Source: Steinernema hermaphroditum
Taxonomy: Eukaryota; Nematoda; Chromadorea; Rhabditida; Steinernematidae
Length of the DNA: 64,000 nucleotides
NCBI GenBank assembly: GCA_030435675.1
Contig: JAUCMV010000013.1
Coordinates: 1-64,000, forward strand
Reading direction: 5' to 3'
Part shown: positions 13,701 to 25,584 of the stretch, one piece after another
How the letters are laid out: each line of letters begins with the position of its first letter
How positions within the stretch are numbered: position 1 is the stretch's first letter
Position numbers and translations under genes: made by a program
Notes under the pieces: model-generated
Told to the model about the DNA's origin: nothing
What the model saw: the letters and a program-made list of their open reading frames with translations, nothing else
Database searches by the model: none

Positions 13701-16700
13701 AGTAGGCGCGTTCGATCAGGCTCGTGCAGTTCTACAAGATCCAATCATAAAAATGCTATGGTACTTTGGAGCAGGAGGGTCAGATGCAGAACTCTTTGCA
13801 TGAACAAGGCCCTATCTGTCTCGAATTGAAAGTTTTGCAGGAAACTAAGATAGTCCCCAGAAATCCCAACGGGAGTAGGCGCGTTCGATCAGGCTCGTGC
13901 AGTTCTACAAGATCCAATCATAAAAATGCTATGGTACTTTGGAGCAGGAGGGTCAGATGCAGAACTCTTGGTATGAACAAGGCCCTATCTGTCTCGAATT
14001 GAAAGTTTTGCAGGAAACTAAGATAGTCCACAGTAAATCCAACGAGAGTAGGCGCGTTCGATCAGGCTCGTGCAGTTCTACAAGATCCAATCATAAAAAT
14101 GCTATGGTACTTTGGAGCAGGAGGGTCAGATGCAGAACTCTTTGCATGAACAAGGCCCTATCTGTCTCGAATTGAAAGTTTTGCAGGAAACTAAGATAGT
14201 CCACAGTAATCCCAACGGGAATAGGCGCGTTCGATCAGGCTCGTGCAGTTCTACAAGATCCAATCATAAAAATGCTATGGTACTTTGGAGCAGGAGGGTC
14301 AGATGCAGAACTCTTTGCATGAACAAGGCCCTATCTGTCTCGAATTGAAAGTTTTGCAGGAAACTAAGATAGTCCACAGGAAATCCAACGAGAGTAGGCG
14401 CGTTCGATCAGGCTCGTGCAGTTCTACAAGATCCAATCATAAAAATGCTATGGTACTTTGGAGCAGGAGGGTCAGATGCAGAGCTCTTTGTGTGAACAAG
14501 GGCCCTATCTGTCTCGAATTGAAAGTTTTGCAGGAAACTAAGATAGTCCACAGGAAATCCAACGAGAGTAGGCGCGTTCGATCAGGCTCGTGCAGTTCTA
14601 CAAGATCCAATCATAAAAATGCTATGGTACTTTGGAGCAGGAGGGTCAGATGCAGAACTCTTTGCGTGAACAAGGCCCTATCTGTCTCGAATTGAAAGTT
14701 TTGCAGGAAACTAAGATAGTCCACAGTAAATCCAACGAGAGTAGGCGCGTTCGATCAGGCTCGTGCAGTTCTACAAGATCCAATCATAAAAATGCTATGG
14801 TACTTTGGAGCAGGAGGGTCAGATGCAGAACTCTTTGTATGAACAAGGCCCTATCTGTCTCGAATTGAAAGTTTTGCAGGAAACTAAGATAGTCCACAGG
14901 AAATCCCAACGAGAGTAGGCGCGTTCGATCAGGCTCGTGCAGTTCTACAAGATCCAATCATAAAAATGCTATGGTACTTTGGAGCAGGAGGGTCAGATGC
15001 AGAACTCTTTGCATGAACAAGGCCCTATCTGTCTCGAATTGAAAGTTTTGCAGGAAACTAAGATAGTCCACAGGAAATCCAACGGGAGTAGGCGCGTTCG
15101 ATCAGGCTCGTGCAGTTCTACAAGATCCAATCATAAAAATGCTATGGTACTTTGGAGCAGGAGGGTCAGATGCAGAGCTCTTTGTATGAACAAGGCCCTA
15201 TCTGTCTCGAATTGAAAGTTTTGCAGGAAACTAAGATAGTCCACAGGAAATCCAACGGGAATAGGCGCGTTCGATCAGGCTCGTGCAGTTCTACAAGATC
15301 CAATCATAAAAATGCTATGGTACTTTGGAGCAGGAGGGTCAGATGCAGAACTCTTTGCATGAACAAGGCCCTATCTGTCTCGAATTGAAAGTTTTGCAGG
15401 AAACTAAGATAGTCCCCAGGAAATCCAACGGGAATAGGCGCGTTCGATCAGGCTCGTGCAGTTCTACAAGATCCAATCATAAAAATGCTATGGTACTTTG
15501 GAGCAGGAGGGTCAGATGCAGAACTCTTTGTATGAACAAGGCCCTATCTGTCTCGAATTGAAAGTTTTGCAGGAAACTAAGATAGTCCACAGGAAATCCA
15601 ACGAGAGTAGGCGCGTTCGATCAGGCTCGTGCAGTTCTACAAGATCCAATCATAAAAATGCTATGGTACTTTGGAGCAGGAGGGTCAGATGCAGAACTCT
15701 TTGTATGAACAAGGCCCTATCTGTCTCGAATTGAAAGTTTTGCAGGAAACTAAGATAGTCCACAGGAAATCCAACGAGAGTAGGCGCGTTCGATCAGGCT
15801 CGTGCAGTTCTACAAGATCCAATCATAAAAATGCTATGGTACTTTGGAGCAGGAGGGTCAGATGCAGAACTCTTTGCATGAACAAGGCCCTATCTGTCTC
15901 GAATTGAAAGTTTTGCAGGAAACTAAGATAGTCCACAGGAAACCCAACGAGAGTAGGCGCGTTCGATCAGGCTCGTGCAGTTCTACAAGATCCAATCATA
16001 AAAATGCTATGGTACTTTGGAGCAGGAGGGTCAGATGCAGAACTCTTTGTATGAACAAGGCCCTATCTGTCTCGAATTGAAAGTTTTGCAGGAAACTAAG
16101 ATAGTCCACAGGAAATCCAACGGGAGTAGGCGCGTTCGATCAGGCTCGTGCAGTTCTACAAGATCCAATCATAAAAATGCTATGGTACTTTGGAGCAGGA
16201 GGGTCAGATGCAGAACTCTTTGTATGAACAAGGCCCTATCTGTCTCGAATTGAAAGTTTTGCAGGAAACTAAGATAGTCCACAGTAATCCCAACGGGAAT
16301 AGGCGCGTTCGATCAGGCTCGTGCAGTTCTACAAGATCCAATCATAAAAATGCTATGGTACTTTGGAGCAGGAGGGTCAGATGCAGAACTCTTTGCATGA
16401 ACAAGGCCCTATCTGTCTCGAATTGAAAGTTTTGCAGGAAACTAAGATAGTCCACAGGAATCCCAACGGGAGTAGGCGCGTTCGATCAGGCTCGTGCAGT
16501 TCTACAAGATCCAATCATAAAAATGCTATGGTACTTTGGAGCAGGAGGGTCAGATGCAGAACTCTTTGCATGAACAAGGCCCTATCTGTCTCGAATTGAA
16601 AGTTTTGCAGGAAACTAAGATAGTCCACAGGAAATCCAACGAGAGTAGGCGCGTTCGATCAGGCTCGTGCAGTTCTACAAGATCCAATCATAAAAATGCT

Positions 16701-18724
16701 ATGGTACTTTGGAGCAGGAGGGTCAGATGCAGAACTCTTTGTATGAACAAGGCCCTATCTGTCTCGAATTGAAAGTTTTGCAGGAAACTAAGATAGTCCA
16801 CAGGAAATCCCAACGAGAGTAGGCGCGTTCGATCAGGCTCGTGCAGTTCTACAAGATCCAATCATAAAAATGCTATGGTACTTTGGAGCAGGAGGGTCAG
16901 ATGCAGAACTCTTTGTATGAACAAGGCCCTATCTGTCTCGAATTGAAAGTTTTGCAGGAAACTAAGATAGTCCACAGTAAATCCAACGAGAGTAGGCGCG
17001 TTCGATCAGGCTCGTGCAGTTCTACAAGATCCAATCATAAAAATGCTATGGTACTTTGGAGCAGGAGGGTCAGATGCAGAACTCTTTGTATGAACAAGGC
17101 CCTATCTGTCTCGAATTGAAAGTTTTGCAGGAAACTAAGATAGTCCACAGTAATCCCAACGGGAATAGGCGCGTTCGATCAGGCTCGTGCAGTTCTACAA
17201 GATCCAATCATAAAAATGCTATGGTACTTTGGAGCAGGAGGGTCAGATGCAGAACTCTTTGCATGAACAAGGCCCTATCTGTCTCGAATTGAAAGTTTTG
17301 CAGGAAACTAAGATAGTCCACAGTAAACCCAACGGGAATAGGCGCGTTCGATCAGGCTCGTGCAGTTCTACAAGATCCAATCATAAAAATGCTATGGTAC
17401 TTTGGAGCAGGAGGGTCAGATGCAGAACTCTTTGCATGAACAAGGCCCTATCTGTCTCGAATTGAAAGTTTTGCAGGAAACTAAGATAGTCCACAGTAAA
17501 TCCAACGGGAATAGGCGCGTTCGATCAGGCTCGTGCAGTTCTACAAGATCCAATCATAAAAATGCTATGGTACTTTGGAGCAGGAGGGTCAGATGCAGAA
17601 CTCTTTGCATGAACAAGGCCCTATCTGTCTCGAATTGAAAGTTTTGCAGGAAACTAAGATAGTCCACAGGAAATCCAACGGGAATAGGCGCGTTCGATCA
17701 GGCTCGTGCAGTTCTACAAGATCCAATCATAAAAATGCTATGGTACTTTGGAGCAGGAGGGTCAGATGCAGAACTCTTTGTATGAACAAGGCCCTATCTG
17801 TCTCGAATTGAAAGTTTTGCAGGAAACTAAGATAGTCCACAGTAATCCAACGGGAATAGGCGCGTTCGATCAGGCTCGTGCAGTTCTACAAGATCCAATC
17901 ATAAAAATGCTATGGTACTTTGGAGCAGGAGGGTCAGATGCAGAACTCTTTGCATGAACAAGGCCCTATCTGTCTCGAATTGAAAGTTTTGCAGGAAACT
18001 AAGATAGTCCACAGTAATCCCAACGGGAATAGGCGCGTTCGATCAGGCTCGTGCAGTTCTACAAGATCCAATCATAAAAATGCTATGGTACTTTGGAGCA
18101 GGAGGGTCAGATGCAGAACTCTTTGTATGAACAAGGCCCTATCTGTCTCGAATTGAAAGTTTTGCAGGAAACTAAGATAGTCCACAGGAAATCCAACGAG
18201 AATAGGCGCGTTCGATCAGGCTCGTGCAGTTCTACAAGATCCAATCATAAAAATGCTATGGTACTTTGGAGCAGGAGGGTCAGATGCAGAACTCTTTGTG
18301 TGAACAAGGGCCCTGCTGTCTCGAATTGAAAGTTTTGCAGGAAACTAAGATAGTCCACAGGAAATCCAACGAGAGTAGGCGCGTTCGATCAGGCTCGTGC
18401 AGTTCTACAAGATCCAATCATAAAAATGCTATGGTACTTTGGAGCAGGAGGGTCAGATGCAGAACTCTTTGCATGAACAAGGACCTATCTGTCTCGAATT
18501 GAAAGTTTTGCAGGAAACTAAGATAGTCCACAGTAATCCCAACGGGAATAGGCGCGTTCGATCAGGCTCGTGCAGTTCTACAAGATCCAATCATAAAAAT
18601 GCTATGGTACTTTGGAGCAGGAGGGTCAGATGCAGAACTCTTTGTATGAACAAGGCCCTATCTGTCTCGGATTGAAAGTTTGCAGGAAACTAAGATAGTC
18701 CAAAGTAATCCCAAAGGGAATAGG

Positions 18725-18747
18725 TGAATTAAAAAAAAAAAAAAAAG
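18725..18747 (+). other. 23-bp insertion with A16 tract inside a monomer
   Basis: Between the AATAGG end of one copy and the GCGCGTT of the next stands an extra TGAATT followed by 16 A and a G. Spacing between adjacent copies here is 195 instead of 173 bp, matching +23 plus one T missing from AAAGTTTGCAGG just upstream. The same copy also shows TCGGATTG, GTCCAAAG and CCCAAAGGG substitutions, so it is unusually diverged for its neighbourhood. A short poly-A might be the remnant of a retroposed 3' end, a replication-slippage product, or a local sequencing or consensus error. The sequence alone cannot decide. Confidence 0.85.
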
Positions 18748-20546
18748 CGCGTTCGATCAGGCTCGTGCAGTTCTACAAGATCCAATCATAAAAATGCTAT
18801 GGTACTTTGGAGCAGGAGGGTCAGATGCAGAACTCTTTGTGTGAACAAGGCCCTATCTGTCTCGAATTGAAAGTTTTGCAGGAAACTAAGATAGTCCACA
18901 GTAATCCCAACGGGAATAGGCGCGTTCGATCAGGCTCGTGCAGTTCTACAAGATCCAATCATAAAAATGCTATGGTACTTTGGAGCAGGAGGGTCAGATG
19001 CAGAGCTCTTTGTATGAACAAGGCCCTATCTGTCTCGAATTGAAAGTTTTGCAGGAAACTAAGATAGTCCACAGTAATCCCAACGAGAATAGGCGCGTTC
19101 GATCAGGCTCGTGCAGTTCTACAAGATCCAATCATAAAAATGCTATGGTACTTTGGAGCAGGAGGGTCAGATGCAGAACTCTTTGTATGAACAAGGCCCT
19201 ATCTGTCTCGAATTGAAAGTTTTGCAGGAAACTAAGATAGTCCACAGGAAATCCCAACGAGAGTAGGCGCGTTCGATCAGGCTCGTGCAGTTCTACAAGA
19301 TCCAATCATAAAAATGCTATGGTACTTTGGAGCAGGAGGGTCAGATGCAGAACTCTTTGCATGAACAAGGCCCTATCTGTCTCGAATTGAAAGTTTTGCA
19401 GGAAACTAAGATAGTCCACAGGAAATCCCAACGGGAATAGGCGCGTTCGATCAGGCTCGTGCAGTTCTACAAGATCCAATCATAAAAATGCTATGGTACT
19501 TTGGAGCAGGAGGGTCAGATGCAGAACTCTTTGTATGAACAAGGCCCTATCTGTCTCGAATTGAAAGTTTTGCAGGAAACTAAGATAGTCCACAGTAAAT
19601 CCAACGGGAATAGGCGCGTTCGATCAGGCTCGTGCAGTTCTACAAGATCCAATCATAAAAATGCTATGGTACTTTGGAGCAGGAGGGTCAGATGCAGAAC
19701 TCTTTGTATGAACAAGGCCCTATCTGTCTCGAATTGAAAGTTTTGCAGGAAACTAAGATAGTCCACAGTAAATCCCAACGGGAATAGGCGCGTTCGATCA
19801 GGCTCGTGCAGTTCTACAAGATCCAATCATAAAAATGCTATGGTACTTTGGAGCAGGAGGGTCAGATGCAGAACTCTTTGTATGAACAAGGCCCTATCTG
19901 TCTCGAATTGAAAGTTTTGCAGGAAACTAAGATAGTCCACAGTAAATCCAACGAGAATAGGCGCGTTCGATCAGGCTCGTGCAGTTCTACAAGATCCAAT
20001 CATAAAAATGCTATGGTACTTTGGAGCAGGAGGGTCAGATGCAGAACTCTTTGCATGAACAAGGCCCTATCTGTCTCGAATTGAAAGTTTTGCAGGAAAC
20101 TAAGATAGTCCACAGTAATCCAACGGGAATAGGCGCGTTCGATCAGGCTCGTGCAGTTCTACAAGATCCAATCATAAAAATGCTATGGTACTTTGGAGCA
20201 GGAGGGTCAGATGCAGAACTCTTTGTATGAACAAGGCCCTATCTGTCTCGAATTGAAAGTTTTGCAGGAAACTAAGATAGTCCACAGTAATCCCAACGGG
20301 AGTAGGCGCGTTCGATCAGGCTCGTGCAGTTCTACAAGATCCAATCATAAAAATGCTATGGTACTTTGGAGCAGGAGGGTCAGATGCAGAACTCTTTGCA
20401 TGAACAAGGCCCTATCTGTCTCGAATTGAAAGTTTTGCAGGAAACTAAGATAGTCCACAGTAATCCCAACGGGAGTAGGCGCGTTCGATCAGGCTCGTGC
20501 AGTTCTACAAGATCCAATCATAAAAATGCTATGGTACTTTGGAGCA

Positions 20547-20549
<3 letters not shown>

Positions 20550-20579
<30 letters not shown>
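20550..20579 (+). repeat. 30-G homopolymer tract inside a monomer
   Basis: The usual CAGGAGGGTCAG step here contains 30 consecutive G instead of 3, a 27-bp excess; spacing to the next copy is 200 bp, exactly 173+27. The flanking monomer sequence is otherwise ordinary. A G30 run can form a G-quadruplex and is highly prone to slippage, which could be a genuine expansion of the native GGG. Poly-G is also a well-known artefact of some sequencing chemistries and of consensus polishing, so its reality must be considered uncertain. Confidence 0.9.
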
Positions 20580-20580
<1 letters not shown>

Positions 20581-22119
20581 CAGATGCAGAGCTCTTTGTA
20601 TGAACAAGGCCCTATCTGTCTCGAATTGAAAGTTTTGCAGGAAACTAAGATAGTCCACAGTAAACCCAACGGGAGTAGGCGCGTTCGATCAGGCTCGTGC
20701 AGTTCTACAAGATCCAATCATAAAAATGCTATGGTACTTTGGAGCAGGAGGGTCAGATGCAGAACTCTTTGTATGAACAAGGCCCTATCTGTCTCGAATT
20801 GAAAGTTTTGCAGGAAACTAAGATAGTCCACAGAAATCCAACGGGAATAGGCGCGTTCGATCAGGCTCGTGCAGTTCTACAAGATCCAATCATAAAAATG
20901 CTATGGTACTTTGGAGCAGGAGGGTCAGATGCAGAGCTCTTTGTATGAACAAGGCCCTATCTGTCTCGAATTGAAAGTTTTGCAGGAAACTAAGATAGTC
21001 CACAGTAATCCCAACGGGAATAGGCGCGTTCGATCAGGCTCGTGCAGTTCTACAAGATCCAATCATAAAAATGCTATGGTACTTTGGAGCAGGAGGGTCA
21101 GATGCAGAGCTCTTTGAGTGAGCAAGGGCCTCTGCTGTCTCGAATTGAAAGTTTTGCAGGAAACTAAGATAGTCCACAGTAAATCCAACGGGAATAGGCG
21201 CGTTCGATCAGGCTCGTGCAGTTCTACAAGATCCAATCATAAAAATGCTATGGTACTTTGGAGCAGGAGGGTCAGATGCAGAACTCTTTGCATGAACAAG
21301 GCCCTATCTGTCTCGAATTGAAAGTTTTGCAGGAAACTAAGATAGTCCACAGGAAATCCCAACGGGAATAGGCGCGTTCGATCAGGCTCGTGCAGTTCTA
21401 CAAGATCCAATCATAAAAATGCTATGGTACTTTGGAGCAGGAGGGTCAGATGCAGAGCTCTTGGTGTGAGCAAGGGCCCTGCTGTCTCGAATTGAAAGTT
21501 TTGCAGGAAACTAAGATAGTCCACAGTAATCCCAACGGGAATAGGCGCGTTCGATCAGGCTCGTGCAGTTCTACAAGATCCAATCATAAAAATGCTATGG
21601 TACTTTGGAGCAGGAGGGTCAGATGCAGAGCTCTTTGTATGAACAAGGGCCCCATGCTGTCTCGAATTGAAAGTTTTGCAGGAAACTAAGATAGTCCACA
21701 GGAAATCCAACGAGAGTAGGCGCGTTCGATCAGGCTCGTGCAGTTCTACAAGATCCAATCATAAAAATGCTATGGTACTTTGGAGCAGGAGGGTCAGATG
21801 CAGAACTCTTTGTATGAACAAGGCCCTATCTGTCTCGAATTGAAAGTTTTGCAGGAAACTAAGATAGTCCACAGTAAACCCAACGGGAATAGGCGCGTTC
21901 GATCAGGCTCGTGCAGTTCTACAAGATCCAATCATAAAAATGCTATGGTACTTTGGAGCAGGAGGGTCAGATGCAGAACTCTTTGTATGAACAAGGCCCT
22001 ATCTGTCTCAATTGAAAGTTTTGCAGGAAACTAAGATAGTCCACAGTAATCCCAACGGGAATAGGCGCGTTCGATCAGGCTCGTGCAGTTCTACAAGATC
22101 CAATCATAAAAATGCTATG

Positions 22120-24540
22120 GTACTTTGGAGCAGGAGGGTCAGATGCAGAGCTCTTTGTATGAACAAGGCCCTAGCTGTCTCGAATTGAAAGTTTTGCAGG
22201 AAACTAAGATAGTCCACAGTAATCCCAACGGGAATAGGCGCGTTCGATCAGGCTCGTGCAGTTCTACAAGATCCAATCATAAAAATGCTATGGTACTTTG
22301 GAGCAGGAGGGTCAGATGCAGAGCTCTTTGTATGAACAAGGCCCTATCTGTCTCGAATTGAAAGTTTTGCAGGAAACTAAGATAGTCCACAGTAATCCAA
22401 CGGGAGTAGGCGCGTTCGATCAGGCTCGTGCAGTTCTACAAGATCCAATCATAAAAATGCTATGGTACTTTGGAGCAGGAGGGTCAGATGCAGAGCTCTT
22501 TGTATGAACAAGGGCCCTATCTGTCTCGAATTGAAAGTTTTGCAGGAAACTAAGATAGTCCACAGTAATCCCAACGGGAATAGGCGCGTTCGATCAGGCT
22601 CGTGCAGTTCTACAAGATCCAATCATAAAAATGCTATGGTACTTTGGAGCAGGAGGGTCAGATGCAGAGCTCTTTGCATGAACAAGGCCCTATCTGTCTC
22701 GAATTGAAAGTTTTGCAGGAAACTAAGATAGTCCACAGTAATCCCAACGGGAAGTAGGCGCGTTCGATCAGGCTCGTGCAGTTCTACAAGATCCAATCAT
22801 AAAAATGCTATGGTACTTTGGAGCAGGAGGGTCAGATGCAGAGCTCTTTGTATGAACAAGGGCCCTATCTGTCTCGAATTGAAAGTTTTGCAGGAAACTA
22901 AGATAGTCCACAGGAAATCCAACGGGAGTAGGCGCGTTCGATCAGGCTCGTGCAGTTCTACAAGATCCAATCATAAAAATGCTATGGTACTTTGGAGCAG
23001 GAGGGTCAGATGCAGAGCTCTTTGTATGAACAAGGCCCTATCTGTCTCGAATTGAAAGTTTTGCAGGAAACTAAGATAGTCCACAGTAATCCCAACGGGA
23101 ATAGGCGCGTTCGATCAGGCTCGTGCAGTTCTACAAGATCCAATCATAAAAATGCTATGGTACTTTGGAGCAGGAGGGTCAGATGCAGAGCTCTTTGCAT
23201 GAACAAGGCCCTATCTGTCTCGAATTGAAAGTTTTGCAGGAAACTAAGATAGTCCACAGTAAACCCAACGGGAGTAGGCGCGTTCGATCAGGCTCGTGCA
23301 GTTCTACAAGATCCAATCATAAAAATGCTATGGTACTTTGGAGCAGGAGGGTCAGATGCAGAGCTCTTGGTATGAACAAGGGCCCTGCTGTCTCGAATTG
23401 AAAGTTTTGCAGGAAACTAAGATAGTCCACAGGAAATCCAACGAGTAGGCGCGTTCGATCAGGCTCGTGCAGTTCTACAAGATCCAATCATAAAAATGCT
23501 ATGGTACTTTGGAGCAGGAGGGTCAGATGCAGAGCTCTTTGTATGAGCAAGGGCACAGCTGTCTCGAATTGAAAGTTTTGCAGGAAACTAAGATAGTCCA
23601 CAGTAATCCCAACGGGAGTAGGCGCGTTCGATCAGGCTCGTGCAGTTCTACAAGATCCAATCATAAAAATGCTATGGTACTTTGGAGCAGGAGGGTCAGA
23701 TGCAGAGCTCTTTGTATGAACAAGGCCCTAGCTGTCTCGAATTGAAAGTTTTGCAGGAAACTAAGATAGTCCACAGTAAATCCAACGGGAGTAGGCGCGT
23801 TCGATCAGGCTCGTGCAGTTCTACAAGATCCAATCATAAAAATGCTATGGTACTTTGGAGCAGGAGGGTCAGATGCAGAGCTCTTTGTATGAGCAAGGGC
23901 CCTGCTGTCTCGAATTGAAAGTTTTGCAGGAAACTAAGATAGTCCACAGTAAATCCAGCGGGAGTAGGCGCGTTCGATCAGGCTCGTGCAGTTCTACAAG
24001 ATCCAATCATAAAAATGCTATGGTACTTTGGAGCAGGAGGGTCAGATGCAGAGCTCTTTGTATGAACAAGGCCCTAGCTGTCTCGAATTGAAAGTTTTGC
24101 AGGAAACTAAGATAGTCCACAGTAATCCCAACGGGAATAGGCGCGTTCGATCAGGCTCGTGCAGTTCTACAAGATCCAATCATAAAAATGCTATGGTACT
24201 TTGGAGCAGGAGGGTCAGATGCAGAGCTCTTGGTATGAACAAGGGCCCTGCTGTCTCGAATTGAAAGTTTTGCAGGAAACTAAGATAGTCCACAGTAAAT
24301 CCCAACGGGAATAGGCGCGTTCGATCAGGCTCGTGCAGTTCTACAAGATCCAATCATAAAAATGCTATGGTACTTTGGAGCAGGAGGGTCAGATGCAGAG
24401 CTCTTTGTATGAACAAGGGCCCTGCTGTCTCGAATTGAAAGTTTTGCAGGAAACTAAGATAGTCCACAGTAATCCCAACGGGAGTAGGCGCGTTCGATCA
24501 GGCTCGTGCAGTTCTACAAGATCCAATCATAAAAATGCTA
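22120..24540 (+). repeat. Array domain 3: intermediate A/B mosaic monomers
   Basis: About 14 copies carry GAGCTCTTTGTATGAAC: the type A SacI site joined to the type B TTTGTATGAAC. They lie between the type B domain and the GGTATGAGC domain. Window II shifts here toward AACGGGAGTAGG. The mosaic state within ~25 bases fits stepwise mutation or short-tract gene conversion between the neighbouring types. Confidence 0.8.
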
Positions 24541-25584
24541 TGGTACTTTGGAGCAGGAGGGTCAGATGCAGAGCTCTTGGTATGAGCAAGGGCCCTGCTG
24601 TCTCGAATTGAAAGTTTTGCAGGAAACTAAGATAGTCCACAGTAAATCCAACGGGAGTAGGCGCGTTCGATCAGGCTCGTGCAGTTCTACAAGATCCAAT
24701 CATAAAAATGCTATGGTACTTTGGAGCAGGAGGGTCAGATGCAGAGCTCTTTGCATGAGCAAGGGCCTATCTGTCTCGAATTGAAAGTTTTGCAGGAAAC
24801 TAAGATAGTCCACAGTAATCCCAACGGGAGTAGGCGCGTTCGATCAGGCTCGTGCAGTTCTACAAGATCCAATCATAAAAATGCTATGGTACTTTGGAGC
24901 AGGAGGGTCAGATGCAGAGCTCTTGGTATGAGCAAGGCCCTGCTGTCTCGAATTGAAAGTTTTGCAGGAAACTAAGATAGTCCACAGTAATCCCAACGGG
25001 AATAGGCGCGTTCGATCAGGCTCGTGCAGTTCTACAAGATCCAATCATAAAAATGCTATGGTACTTTGGAGCAGGAGGGTCAGATGCAGAGCTCTTGGTA
25101 TGAGCAAGGGCCCTGCTGTCTCGAATTGAAAGTTTTGCAGGAAACTAAGATAGTCCACAGTAAATCCAACGGGAGTAGGCGCGTTCGATCAGGCTCGTGC
25201 AGTTCTACAAGATCCAATCATAAAAATGCTATGGTACTTTGGAGCAGGAGGGTCAGATGCAGAGCTCTTGGTATGAGCAAGGGCCCTGCTGTCTCGAATT
25301 GAAAGTTTTGCAGGAAACTAAGATAGTCCACAGTAAATCCAACGGGAGTAGGCGCGTTCGATCAGGCTCGTGCAGTTCTACAAGATCCAATCATAAAAAT
25401 GCTATGGTACTTTGGAGCAGGAGGGTCAGATGCAGAGCTTTTTGTATGAACAAGGGCCCTTCTGTCTCGAATTGAAAGTTTTGCAGGAAACTAAGATAGT
25501 CCACAGTAATTCCAACGGGAGTAGGCGCGTTCGATCAGGCTCGTGCAGTTCTACAAGATCCAATCATAAAAATGCTATGGTACT

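Larger units (their letters stand above)
7740..22120 (+). repeat. Array domain 2: type B monomers
   Basis: Around 83 copies, most with window I reading GAACTCTTTGTATGAAC followed by AAGGCCCTATCTG. Type B has lost both the SacI and ApaI palindromes of type A. From about 10,160 a sub-variant with TTTGCATGAAC appears and then alternates irregularly with TTTGTATGAAC to about 21.3 kb. Window II varies between AGTAATCCCAACGGGAATAG, AGGAAATCCAACGAGAGTAG and combinations. Occasional type A' copies occur (8,770; 9,290; 9,985; 11,370). The two largest homopolymer insertions of the window lie here. The domain edge to the right is gradual, with isolated A-type copies from about 21,110. Confidence 0.88.

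Noticed and set aside
18725..18747. SINE or LINE insertion at the poly-A
   Set aside because: Only six non-A bases accompany the tract, there is no body sequence, and the possible target duplication is a single G. Kept only as an observation.
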